Of a stretch of 64,000 nt of DNA, positions 55,261 through 64,000 are shown piece by piece. The notes beneath the pieces were generated by a model. That model was not told where the DNA came from. It saw only the letters and a list, made by a program, of their open reading frames with translations, and made no database searches. Within the stretch, counting starts at the first letter, position 1. Each line of letters starts with the position of its first letter. A program made the position numbers and the translations under genes. The stretch is from CAYSWV01 sp964434865 (lineage in GTDB: Bacteria; Cyanobacteriota; Cyanobacteriia; Thermostichales; Thermostichaceae): assembly GCA_964434865.1 (NCBI GenBank), contig CAYSWV010000006.1, positions 62,001 through 126,000 on the forward strand. The letters run 5' to 3'.

Positions 55261-55277
55261 TGTATCAATACGATACA
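55261..55277 (-). promoter_or_regulatory. Candidate NtcA autoregulatory site
   Basis: TGTATC-AATAC-GATACA is a perfect inverted repeat; the core reads GTA-N9-TAC, one base longer than the usual NtcA site GTA-N8-TAC. It is centred about 36 bases before the ntcA ATG. On the - strand CATAAT follows it closely and could be the -10 box, which would place the site between -35 and -10 and suggest repression rather than activation. Confidence 0.5.
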
Positions 55278-55331
55278 AAGTTGCATTGCAGCCTCAACCC
55301 GTTTTCAACCTCCCGAGCTGAATCGATCATG

Positions 55332-55355
55332 TTGATCTCCAAATTGATCTCCAAA
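55332..55355. repeat. Tandem duplication, period 12
   Basis: TTGATCTCCAAA occurs twice in a row, followed by a third partial copy TTGATGTC. Confidence 0.85.
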
Positions 55356-55666
55356 TTGATGTCACAATGGGTCCCCAAGTCAGTCAGCACACATCATTTA
55401 ACTTCAACTCGGTGGCTCCACAGTGACCTGAATTTAGGTCAGCCTGCCGAAACCTTGTTACCGTTGTCAGGCTCATTACCATTGCCATGATCGTGCTACC
55501 TCTGATCGAGTACCCCAGTCGAGTTGTTCAAGGTTGGATTAAATGACCCTAGACTAGAGGTTATCCCCAGCTGAACTTTGTATCGGCTGCTACCTTTTCC
55601 TGTATTCTTGCTGGAAGTTACTCTAGCAAGCCTAATCTGACGAGTTGACTAGTAGCCACTCAGCCA

Positions 55667-57872
55667 CTATCCTTTCCCCACTGCTTTAGCTCGAGCTCGT
55701 TGGATATCTTCAATAATCCGTTTCAGATCACGAGCAACTTCAGCAGCTGATTGGTAGCGTTCTGCAAAATTAGCCCGGATCATTTTGTTAATGACGGCTG
55801 CTAGTCTGGGATCAATTTGGATATGTTTACCTTGCCAAAGCATTTCGCCAGTTTCAACATCTTCAACCAACTGCTCAGGCAATAATCCCGTTAAGGCTTG
55901 AATAGCTACCATACCGACGGCATAGATATCGCTGTTGTACCGAGGCCGACCTGCATACTGTTCAGGTGGCGCAAATCCACGACTGCCAATACCTACGGTT
56001 TCTTTGGGGCCTTCTCCCAACTCCATCGATAATTCTTTAACAGCTCCAAAATCAATCAGAACCAGCTTGCGATTTTCATGACGCCTAATAATATTTTGAG
56101 GTTTAATATCTCGGTGAATGACTTTGTTTTGGTGGATATAGTGCAGCACTTTCATCAGATCCCATAGCAGTCCCAAAACTTGAATATCTGTAAACCGCTT
56201 ATGCTCAAATTCTTGACTCAGTTCAACCCCATCAATAAACTCCTGAACCAGATAGAACTCTTGATTTTCTTCAAAGTAAGCCAATAATCGCGGAATCTGA
56301 TCGTTTTTAAGTCGTTCTAGTGTCTCGGCTTCTTTAGTAAATAAACGACGGGCTAGTTCTAACCACTTAGGGGTTGTTTGGGTGGGTTTGAGGTGCTTTA
56401 CAACAACTGTAGGATGACCTGGGCGTTGGATATCTTGAGCTAGGAAGGTACGGCCAAATCCCCCTGATCCTAATATTTCCATGAGTCTGTATCGCCCCTT
56501 CAATAGGGCAGGATCATGAGGGGGGGTCGCGGCTGCAGCTTGAGCGGCTACTTGTGACGTGTGTTCCCTAGATCCGGCTAAGATTGATAATTGGCTCCTA
56601 ACCCGAGCTAACGCAATCGGAAAGTCAATAGGCTTGGTAATATAGTCATTAGCACCCATATCCAGGGCTCCCACCACATCCTCACTCTGATCTTTGGCGG
56701 TCACCATAATGATAGGTAGCTGGGATTGGGAATAGTGTTGCCGCAGTTGAGATAAGACTTCAAGCCCACTAATACCTGGCATCATTACATCCAGTAGCAC
56801 TAGATCATAGGCATTATCTTCAATTAGAGTTAGAGCTTCCTGGCCATCTGTAGCTAAGGTGACCTCATAGCCTTCCTTGATCAGTCGCCGAGATAACATA
56901 TCTCGATTCATCTCATTATCATCGACAACAAGTAAAGACGGTTGCATAGTAGTTTGGGAGCGAACCGCCATAGTGGCAGCTGGTTCTTGAGTTTCGTTGG
57001 CTACTGTCGCTCGATCAGCAACGGGTGCTTCTGATGCTTGATCAGCTATTTCAGCGTTAGCGTTGGGAGAATCTTTAGGATCAGAGGGTGCACTGGGAAG
57101 ATCTGATAAGTCTATCGGGCTTGATTTAACTCGAGAGCGAGTAAATCGGGTTGAACGTCTAGTTGATGAAGCTGCAACATCAGCAGACTGAAGATTGGGG
57201 GGGAGTGGCCCCGCTTTGGCGGCGGCTCGCTTAGGTCCTGTGGTTGATCGAGACGGTGAAGCTGATGATCGATGAGGCTTGTCAGGTTCTACTTGCGGCG
57301 GCGGGCCTTTAGCAGATTCTTTAGCAGCAGATTCTTTAGCAGCAGGTTCTTTGGCAGCAGGTTCTTTGNNNNNNNNNNNNNNNNNNNNNNNNNNNNNNNN
57401 NNNNNNNNNNNNNNNNNNNNNNNNNNNNNNNNNNNNNNNNNNNNNNNNNNNNNNNNNNNNNNNNNNNNGCTGACTCTTTAGGAGCTGAAATAGGTCGAGC
57501 GGCTGAACCGGAGAGTAAAGCCTCAATTTTGGGAACCAATCGACCAATATCGACTGGTTTAGTGTCGTAGTCATCGCAGCCTGCTTCTAGCGCTTTTTCT
57601 CGATCGCCAGACATGGCATGGGCTGTTAAGGCAATTACCGGAATCTGCCGTGTTGCTGCATTGGCTTTTAATGTGCGAGTGGCTGCCCACCCATCCATAA
57701 TCGGCAAACTCAGATCCATCAAAATTAGGTCAGGAGCCTCTGACTTGGCCAGTTCTACACCTTTTGCGCCATCCTCAGCGATCACAATCTCGTAGCCCCG
57801 CTTGAGTAAGCGTCTGGACAACATATCGCGATTCATTTCATTGTCTTCAACTAACAAGAGTTTAATAGCCAT
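55667..57872 (-). CDS. Receiver-(AKEPA)n-receiver-Ser/Thr kinase fusion, with gap
   Basis: The gene runs from the ATG at 57872 (MAIKLLLVEDNEMNRDML) to 55667, interrupted by 100 N at 57369-57468. With exactly 100 N the two parts are in different frames. Before the gap, two bases of a codon remain; after it, one base completes a codon, so the frame joins if the true gap is a multiple of 3, as a 15-bp unit would give. Merged, it has about 701 residues plus the gap. Receiver 1 has MDLSLPIMDGWAATRTL; a linker of repeated AKEPA/AKESA follows; receiver 2 (ESLLVVDDNEMNRDMLSRRL) and a Ser/Thr kinase (HRDIKPQN, FGAVKEL, RGFAPPEQYAG) complete it. The two receivers begin almost identically (DNEMNRDMLSRRL), so they arose by duplication. 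Confidence 0.85.
57306..57470. repeat. 15-bp coding repeat with an assembly gap
   Basis: On the - strand the unit encodes Ala-Lys-Glu-Pro-Ala or Ala-Lys-Glu-Ser-Ala; at least four copies are visible to the right of the gap (lower coordinates) and the edge of another at the left. The 100-N placeholder replaces an unknown number of further copies. The unit length, 15 bp, equals that of the array upstream of the DnaJ-family gene. Confidence 0.92.
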
Positions 57873-58610
57873 TAGTTGTGACCTCGTGGAGCTGCGCAAA
57901 GAGGAGAATCAAAATCCATCAGCTAAAATGATCCATCAGCTAAAATGAGAAAAATCACTAATCAAAGAGCCAGGCTCTGATCATCAAAAACTGATCAATT
58001 AGCACTTATCAATCGGCTTATCTATCCATTCGAGAGCAGTTGGTGACCTAAGTTGGGTCAATGACCGTCAGTCAACCCGATCTCACCGTTAACCAAATCT
58101 CATAAAACAATCATGAGTAGCTTGATCATGAGTCGATTAAGGGACAAAAATAGCCCAGCTTTTAGCAATTGTATCGGTAACGCTCACCTTAAGATAAGCA
58201 AGTTAAGCTCTCAATGAACTTGTCTTTACTCAATCCTCTCTTACTTAATCAGCTCTTAATATATTTACTCTTTAGTCATAACCCAAGGCACCCACATTTC
58301 ATAGGTACTCTAGCTATGATCACATCGCTTTAGTAGCCTTACAACTGTAAAAGTTGATAAAAACCTAGTAAATTTGACTAAGGCCTTGGAGTCGTTCTAC
58401 ATCAATATACCCAAACTTGTGATTTGAATTGAGGGTCGTGATCAGCTCAGGGTAAAACAGCAGCTTTCTTTGCTAGATCTAGAGATGGCTGTACTTATCC
58501 CAAAAGAGCCTAAATAATGGTAGAGATGGTCTATTACTTCTGAAATGGACCTACAGTCGTCACTCACACCACCGTTCTTAAGGCCGAACGTTAAGTAGGA
58601 AGGGATCACA
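57873..58610. other. Long spacer between divergent signalling genes
   Basis: A 738-base spacer. It contains a 17-bp tandem duplication (57914-57947, ATCCATCAGCTAAAATG twice) and a repeated ATCATGAGT near 58110-58130. The right end carries AGGAAGGG as Shine-Dalgarno sequence for the hybrid kinase. No reading frame or RNA is recognised. Confidence 0.5.
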
Positions 58611-61600
58611 ATGAGCCAAGATACTGTGCAGCCAAACCCACCCACGGAACCTCAACATCAGTCAGCGGCTAAGTCCTTCAAGATCCCTTGGGAACTCTCC
58701 AGCCAAAACCCGTTAGTCTCTGTGGCGATTCTAGGATCAACATTATTACTCGTAGGGGGTATGGCCATTAGTGGCTATTCTTGGGTGAGTCAGTTGATCT
58801 TATCCAAGGCTGAAGAAGAAACGCAGTTGAAGCTTCAACAAACCCATACTCTGCTTGATAAAGCACTAACCGAATATCTCACCGAAGTAGAGACGTTAGC
58901 GGCGACCCCTGACATCCGCTCCTTGGAATGGACTCGTATAACCCCTTTACTTGAGCTGAAACAGGAGGCGGGCACTTACCAGGGTTTTATTTTAGTTGAG
59001 GCGGATGGCACCTTTCAATCAACCGGCTCAGATATTGCAGATCTAGAATCCTCGCTGCCAGAAACTGATTTTTGGGAGCAAGCCCTGGAGGGCGAAACGG
59101 TGGTGAGTGGGTTGCTTCAGGCTCAGGGATCTAGTTACATCGGGATAGCAGCTCCCATCTCAGCCACGGCCAACCCTGTAGGAACCTTAATTGGCTTCGC
59201 CTCTTTAGATTCATTGATAGCAGCAACCAATCAAACTATCGAAAGCGGAAGTTACCCCGTGGTCCTTGATGCTGAGGGTACTCCTTTAATCCCAGCTGAT
59301 ATCGATCAGAATTTAGCTTCATTAGTTGAGGCTATGTTGACCCAGCCTACTGGCAGTCAATCACTGCAATTGGCAGGTAGCTCTACATTTGTGGCGTATT
59401 CGAATTTGAATATAGCAGGTTGGCCTGTGGCCTTTGTCACCCCCAAACCCGAGAGGCCGATCTTGGCTCTTCAAGCTGGCATCATTGTGTTAATTGTCTG
59501 TGCTGCCTTGATTATTTTGGAGCAACTACGACAAGTGGATAAAACTCGGAGCCGGGCCGAGCGCGAAAAGCTAATGAATAGTTTGACCAGCCGGATTCGA
59601 GAATCACTGGATCTACAGACAATTCTGCAAACTACAGTAGAAGAGATTTTGAAATTACTACAAGTCGAACGAGTCTCATTTGGTTGGTATGACCCAGAAC
59701 AACAGATCTTAGACCGAGTCTGTCAATATCGTTTGGATCTCGATCCGCCTGAAATTGGCCCTCTCAGAATTAGTGTGTTTGGTGATTTGGTCAATCAGCT
59801 AGAGAAGCAAACTATTATTAGCTTTGAAAATATTCCTGACGATACTAGCTTAACGGCAGAGGTGGTAACTGCCTTTACCGAACGGGGTATTGTCAGTTTG
59901 TTATCGGTACCAGTGTCAGTTGAAGATACAGCTGGCTTTATTTGGTGTATTCACAATGCACCTCGCTTGTGGAAGCCAGACGAAATGGAACTCCTAACCG
60001 CTGTTGCTGATCAGCTCGTGATCGCGATCAAACAATCCCACCTCTATGCTCAAACAGAAAAACAAGTTGAGATTATGCGGGAGCAGGCTAACCGGTTAAG
60101 TGAAACTATGCAGGAGCTTCAAGATGCTAAAGAGATGGCTGAATCGGCTAGTCAGTCCAAGAGTACCTTTTTAGCCAATATGAGTCATGAACTGCGGACA
60201 CCCATGAACGCGATTATTGGCTATAGTGAAATTTTGATGGAAGAAGCTGTTGAAGAGGAACTGAATGGTTTCATTCCTGATTTGAAAAAGATCCATTCCG
60301 CCGGCAAACACCTCCTGGGTTTAATTAATGACATCTTAGATATTTCCAAGGTTGAAGCTGGTCGGATGGAACTCTACCTGGAAACCTTTGATATCAATGC
60401 CATTGTTCAAGAGGTGGTCGCGACCATTCAACCTCTACTGCAAAAGAATGAAAATAAGCTAGAGCTTAACTGTCGACATAGTCTAGGAACCATGCGGGCT
60501 GATGTTGTCAAAATTCGGCAGTGTTTATTTAATCTCCTGAGCAATGCCTGTAAATTTACTGAGAAAGGCACGATCACGTTAACTGTCAATCGGCGTATTT
60601 CTAAGGGGAAAGAATGGGTAGTCTTTGAAGTCAAAGATACTGGCATTGGTATGACAGCCGAACAGTTAGACAAGCTGTTTCAAGCCTTTACGCAAGCTGA
60701 CTCATCCACAACTCGCAAATATGGGGGGACTGGGCTAGGATTAGCGATCTCCCGCAAATTCTGTCAACTCATGGGCGGTGATATTACGGTTGAAAGTGAG
60801 CATGGCCAGGGCAGTAGCTTTTCCTTCTTTATTCCAGCTGAAGTCAGCGATCCTAAGCTACAACGGGTGACTCAAGAGCCGCCCTCAGGCTTTATGTACG
60901 AAGAGGAGCATGTTACTAGCAAGAACGTCGCGAAAGACGCCGCCACGGTTTTGGTCATCGATGATGATCCCTCTATTCGGGATTTGATCCGGCGCTCGTT
61001 GGATAAAGAAGGTTTTAGAGTCATTGTGGCCAAAGGCGGTAATGAGGGCTTGCGCCTAGCAGAAGAAGTCCAACCCGATATCATTACCCTAGATGTGATG
61101 ATGCCAGATATGGATGGTTGGGCCGTACTCAAAGCCATTAGAGCCAGTATTGATCTCGTCAGGGTGCCGGTTATCATCATTTCAACGGTGGACGATAAAA
61201 ACCTAGGCTACGCGCTTGGGGCCACTGAATATTTGACTAAACCCTTTAATCGGGAACAGCTCATTGAAATTGTGAAACGATACAAATCTAAGGTCACCCC
61301 TTACAACATTCTAGTGGTGGAAGATGATGAAAACAGTCGTGATGTTATGCGCCGCACTTTGGAACGTGAAGGCTGGAAAGTGATTGAAGCAGCCAATGGA
61401 GAACTAGCCCTAGATGAAGTCTCTCTACAAAAACCTGATCTGATTTTGTTAGATCTATTGATGCCGCAGATGGATGGTTTTGAGTTTGCTACCCGGTTGC
61501 GCCAAAACCCAGAATGGCGATCGATTCCTGTGATTGTTCTGACAGCAAAAGCCGTTAATGAAGAGGAACGAGAACGACTGAGCGGCTGTGTTGACAAGAT

Positions 61601-61754
61601 CCTGCGTAAAGGCACAACCAAACGGGATACACTCCTCTCAGAAATTCAACAGCTTGTGAAGTCCCGATTAGACTTGAAAGCTCCTGTAACCTATGGCCGA
61701 GAAACCCAAAGCCCCTTTAAACGAACCCCTTCTAAAACTATGGGCTTCTCTTGA
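58611..61754 (+). CDS. Membrane hybrid histidine kinase with GAF and two receivers
   Basis: 1047 residues. Membrane helices at about 38-60 and 292-312 enclose an extracytoplasmic sensor (Cache-like). GAF occupies roughly 325-490. HisKA has MSHELRTPMNAIIGYSEILM near 523-540 and HATPase_c near 630-745 (LLSNACKFTEKG, GGTGLGLAISRKF). Two receivers close the protein: VLVIDDDPS near 780 with LDVMMPDMDGW, and ILVVEDDENS near 900 with LDLLMPQMDGF. Both acceptor Asp residues are present. It follows the kinase fusion gene divergently. The frame and start are supported by AGGAAGGG upstream. Confidence 0.95.
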   Translation: MSQDTVQPNPPTEPQHQSAAKSFKIPWELSSQNPLVSVAILGSTLLLVGGMAISGYSWVSQLILSKAEEETQLKLQQTHTLLDKALTEYLTEVETLAATPDIRSLEWTRITPLLELKQEAGTYQGFILVEADGTFQSTGSDIADLESSLPETDFWEQALEGETVVSGLLQAQGSSYIGIAAPISATANPVGTLIGFASLDSLIAATNQTIESGSYPVVLDAEGTPLIPADIDQNLASLVEAMLTQPTGSQSLQLAGSSTFVAYSNLNIAGWPVAFVTPKPERPILALQAGIIVLIVCAALIILEQLRQVDKTRSRAEREKLMNSLTSRIRESLDLQTILQTTVEEILKLLQVERVSFGWYDPEQQILDRVCQYRLDLDPPEIGPLRISVFGDLVNQLEKQTIISFENIPDDTSLTAEVVTAFTERGIVSLLSVPVSVEDTAGFIWCIHNAPRLWKPDEMELLTAVADQLVIAIKQSHLYAQTEKQVEIMREQANRLSETMQELQDAKEMAESASQSKSTFLANMSHELRTPMNAIIGYSEILMEEAVEEELNGFIPDLKKIHSAGKHLLGLINDILDISKVEAGRMELYLETFDINAIVQEVVATIQPLLQKNENKLELNCRHSLGTMRADVVKIRQCLFNLLSNACKFTEKGTITLTVNRRISKGKEWVVFEVKDTGIGMTAEQLDKLFQAFTQADSSTTRKYGGTGLGLAISRKFCQLMGGDITVESEHGQGSSFSFFIPAEVSDPKLQRVTQEPPSGFMYEEEHVTSKNVAKDAATVLVIDDDPSIRDLIRRSLDKEGFRVIVAKGGNEGLRLAEEVQPDIITLDVMMPDMDGWAVLKAIRASIDLVRVPVIIISTVDDKNLGYALGATEYLTKPFNREQLIEIVKRYKSKVTPYNILVVEDDENSRDVMRRTLEREGWKVIEAANGELALDEVSLQKPDLILLDLLMPQMDGFEFATRLRQNPEWRSIPVIVLTAKAVNEEERERLSGCVDKILRKGTTKRDTLLSEIQQLVKSRLDLKAPVTYGRETQSPFKRTPSKTMGFS

Positions 61755-61810
61755 TAGTGATTAAGTGAACTTTTCCGATGAGAAGTGATCCTTAAGGTAG
61801 GGCAGATGGT

Positions 61811-61838
61811 AGCCTAGAACACTCTATCTCTAGGCTAT
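61811..61838 (+). terminator. Terminator of the hybrid kinase gene
   Basis: TAGCCTAGA (61811-61819) pairs perfectly with TCTAGGCTA (61830-61838), loop of ten bases, followed by TTTGAGC. It lies 57 bases after the stop. Confidence 0.8.
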
Positions 61839-61962
61839 TTGAGCGTTTGATCATCTGAGGGATTAGCGATCTAGTCTGGATACTTGGTATCAGATTAAAC
61901 ATCAGGGTTTCCGTTATTGCAATGATCTGGTATTACTTTTAAGATAGTGATTCGGATACCCA

Positions 61963-62520
61963 ATGGTCATCTCCCGATTTAATCGAAATCAGGACGATAG
62001 GATACATATCTTTGTCGTCGAACATTCTCAAGACCGCCAAGCGTATGTGCTGAAGGGTGCAACCTATTCAATGGGACGAGATCCAAACAATAGTATCGTG
62101 ATTGATACAGAGTCTATTTCTCGACAACATGCCATTTTGATCCGAGTGCCTATAGGAAAAACCTTTGGGTATCGAATTGAAGATGGCAGCTTATTGGGTA
62201 AACCTAGCACTAATGGTATCAAGGTCAATGGCGAACGCTGCTCATCACATGACTTAAAAGATGGGGATGAAATCTTACTGGCTGACAAAGTGAAAGCGGA
62301 GTACTTTTTCCGCTCCAAAACAGATGAAAACTTGAAGCATCTGGCCTTACGCAGCATCAGGGCTGAAACCTCGAATCCTGTGTCCACCATGATGGTAGAT
62401 GATGTAGATCGAACAACACCCATAAGGCCCAGCGCCAGCGATTCCAAGTCACCCTTTACCTCTCCTGCAATCCCCATCCCTAAACATTTATCTAAACCTA
62501 AGCGTGATTTTTTCAAATAA
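61963..62520 (+). CDS. FHA-domain protein
   Basis: 185 residues. The FHA domain, a phosphothreonine-binding fold, spans about 20-115 with the hallmarks YSMGRDPNNSIVI, SISRQHAILI and STNGIKVNGERC. The C-terminal 60 residues are polar and basic, probably disordered. The proximity of three Ser/Thr kinases in this window makes one of them a plausible partner, but there is no direct evidence. The start is ATG without a clear Shine-Dalgarno sequence. Confidence 0.9.
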   Translation: MVISRFNRNQDDRIHIFVVEHSQDRQAYVLKGATYSMGRDPNNSIVIDTESISRQHAILIRVPIGKTFGYRIEDGSLLGKPSTNGIKVNGERCSSHDLKDGDEILLADKVKAEYFFRSKTDENLKHLALRSIRAETSNPVSTMMVDDVDRTTPIRPSASDSKSPFTSPAIPIPKHLSKPKRDFFK

Positions 62521-62589
62521 GCCTGATTAAATTGATTAGCCTTAACCTTTAACTTCTACCCTTATTCATTTAGAGAGTTCCAGTCTGTC

Positions 62590-63915
62590 TTAAGCTTGGG
62601 GGGACTCGGGTTCAACGGATGGTGTCTGATGGTCGATCAACCCAATAAGAGCTAAACCAGGAAGAAAAGCTAAGCTCGTCAAGCCAAAAAACCAGATCCA
62701 ATCTACAGATGCCGCTAAAAACCCAGAGGTTGATCCAGCAACGGTCCGTCCCACTGCAAACAAACTCGAGAGCAAAGCATACTGAGTTGCACTATACTGC
62801 TGCTGACATAAGCTCATTAAAAACGCTAGAAATCCGGCTGTTCCCATACCGCCAGAGACATTTTCAATGATCGTCACTAGGGTTAACCCGGTTAAATCAC
62901 GGCCTTGAATGGCTAATATCATAAAGCCTAAATTGCTAATGCCTTGCAATATGCTAAAACCAATTAACGATCGGACAATCCCTAAGCGACTGATGATAGC
63001 GCCTCCAAGAATACCGCCTCCAATCGTTGCCCCTAAGCCTACACCGCTACTTAAGATCCCTAAGTCAGTTTTGGTAAAGCCTGTCTCCAATAAAAAGGGA
63101 GTGATCATAGGTGCTGACAAGCTGTCTGGTAATTGATAAACCGTGATAAACAGCAACGTGACGATTACTAACGGTTGTTGTAAAAAGTTTTGAAAGGGGG
63201 CTACTACGGCTTCAACTAGAGAGGTTGGTGCGCTCATTTGTTCTGGTTCTGGGGCCAAAAATGAGGTGATAGTGCCAATCAGCATCAGCGTAGCCATGAG
63301 TAGATACACTTGAGACCAGCTTACAAAATCAGCCAAAATTAGCGCTACACTACCACCCGTTAGAACTGCTACTCGATAACCGGCCACAAAAATCGCTACC
63401 CCTGATCCCATTTCTCGTTCTTCAAGTAGATCAGTCCGGTAGGCATCTGCAGCAATATCTTGAGTGGCACTTAAAAAGGCTACTAGCATCGCCACCAAGA
63501 AAGCCGGTCGGGTCCATACCTCAATCGGTGCCCAACTTAGAAGCCAATCTGGCCAATTTAAGGTTTCAATCCAAGATTGATTCGGATCTTGAAGCCCTAA
63601 CCATCCTATGCCTAGGCACAATAAAATTTGAGTGAGTGCCATCCATCCCCGGCGGCGGCTACCTTGTAATCGTCCAGGAAAACTTGGCACAAACCGATCT
63701 AGAAAAGGAGACCAAAGAAATTTGAAAGAGTAGGGCAATCCCAGGAGTGTAAACAAGCCGATCGTTTCTTTACTTAACCCTGCTTCAGTGAGCCAGGCGG
63801 TCAGGGGGCGGATCAAGAGAATTAAGGGCAACCCAGACGAAAAGCCTAAAAGCAGCAACACCAGCATCCGAGCATTAGCATAAACCCTGAGCAGGGCCAC
63901 AACTGATTGCATCAT
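62590..63915 (-). CDS. AmpG-like MFS transporter
   Basis: 441 residues with about 12 predicted membrane helices. The N-terminus (LLLGFSSGLPLILLIRPLTA) and LGLPYSFKFLWSPFLDRFVP match the AmpG/PAT family of muropeptide permeases; RRGWMALTQILL follows in the second loop. AmpG takes up cell-wall fragments for recycling. Other members carry acetyl-CoA or other solutes, so substrate is likely but not certain. It converges on the FHA gene. Confidence 0.88.
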   Translation of the reverse strand: MMQSVVALLRVYANARMLVLLLLGFSSGLPLILLIRPLTAWLTEAGLSKETIGLFTLLGLPYSFKFLWSPFLDRFVPSFPGRLQGSRRRGWMALTQILLCLGIGWLGLQDPNQSWIETLNWPDWLLSWAPIEVWTRPAFLVAMLVAFLSATQDIAADAYRTDLLEEREMGSGVAIFVAGYRVAVLTGGSVALILADFVSWSQVYLLMATLMLIGTITSFLAPEPEQMSAPTSLVEAVVAPFQNFLQQPLVIVTLLFITVYQLPDSLSAPMITPFLLETGFTKTDLGILSSGVGLGATIGGGILGGAIISRLGIVRSLIGFSILQGISNLGFMILAIQGRDLTGLTLVTIIENVSGGMGTAGFLAFLMSLCQQQYSATQYALLSSLFAVGRTVAGSTSGFLAASVDWIWFFGLTSLAFLPGLALIGLIDHQTPSVEPESPQA

Positions 63916-64000
63916 TACCTAAACACTAAAATGGATTCAAATTGAACCGGAAAGTGTGAATCATGATAGCGTGATCGACCTGCTGAGACAAGAGACTCAG

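Larger units (their letters stand above)
55234..55666. other. Spacer between ntcA and the kinase fusion gene
   Basis: A 433-base spacer with the ntcA promoter region at its left end and the 3' end of the receiver-kinase gene at its right. It contains the TGTATC-N5-GATACA palindrome, a 12-bp tandem duplication at 55332-55355 and no other feature I can support. Confidence 0.5.

Noticed and set aside
57469..57574. Kinase gene starting at 57574 upstream of the gap
   Set aside because: That start lies in another frame inside receiver 1 and depends on the arbitrary 100-N length; the peptide before the gap has no relation to a receiver.
57336..57899. Separate response-regulator gene ending in the N gap
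   Set aside because: The frame ends in the placeholder only; base counting shows it joins the downstream receiver-kinase frame if the gap is a multiple of 3.
61301..61621. 106-codon - strand frame in the hybrid kinase
   Set aside because: Complement of receiver 2 coding sequence; the peptide is Arg/Ser-rich, as shadow frames of this gene are.

Overview
The window is a 64-kb stretch of a cyanobacterial chromosome. The cyanobacterial origin rests on gene content: the nitrogen regulator NtcA, a Tic22-like periplasmic chaperone, a DUF1830 protein, a DUF3769 (LptD-like) outer-membrane assembly protein, a lipid-A-disaccharide-synthase-related protein of the TIGR03492 type, a short ribosomal protein S21, and many multidomain sensor kinases and Ser/Thr kinases. 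Genes are mostly singletons or short pairs on both strands with fairly long spacers, as in filamentous or larger unicellular cyanobacteria. I cannot name the genus. I see no IS element, prophage, CRISPR array or rRNA; one tRNA (Leu, CAA) is present.

Layout. 1-9 kb: a membrane Ser/Thr kinase, a small secreted protein, an HNH protein, prmC, a Tic22-like protein, an NrtR-like Nudix regulator, a second large Ser/Thr kinase and a 2TM protein. 9-20 kb: an acidic repeat protein, hemB, two small one-helix membrane proteins, an alpha/beta hydrolase, a leishmanolysin-like lipoprotein protease, an orphan caspase-associated C-terminal region, the TIGR03492 glycosyltransferase-like protein, dapF, a GT4 glycosyltransferase and PhoH. 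20-30 kb: rpsU, rdgB, tmk, an SPFH protein with two GYF_2 domains, unknown proteins, two pilins and a methyltransferase. 30-36 kb: a large RTX-like/lamin-tail lipoprotein followed by an ECF sigma and RskA-like anti-sigma pair, a methyltransferase, tRNA-Leu, and a 15-bp tandem repeat containing an assembly gap. 36-45 kb: a DnaJ-family protein and ClpB, a methyltransferase paralogue, larE, the DUF3769 protein and a DUF1830 protein. 45-64 kb: a UbiD-family decarboxylase followed by a signalling region: RsbU-like phosphatase, solute-binding protein, aminotransferase, hybrid histidine kinase, ntcA, a receiver-receiver-Ser/Thr kinase fusion, a second hybrid histidine kinase, an FHA protein and an AmpG-like transporter.

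Two features of the DNA itself run through the window. First, short tandem duplications of 12-18 bp are unusually frequent, in spacers and in coding sequence. Both 100-N gaps fall inside such arrays (unit 15 bp), and the second gap breaks the frame of what is almost certainly one gene. Second, GATC is much more frequent than composition predicts, while on reading I found no copy of the usual cyanobacterial octamer GCGATCGC.

The most promising little-described items are the receiver-(AKEPA)n-receiver-kinase fusion, the lipoprotein/ECF/anti-sigma cluster, the LDQSL-motif protein before hemB, the stand-alone caspase-associated C-terminal protein beside a secreted metalloprotease, and two structured spacer elements.
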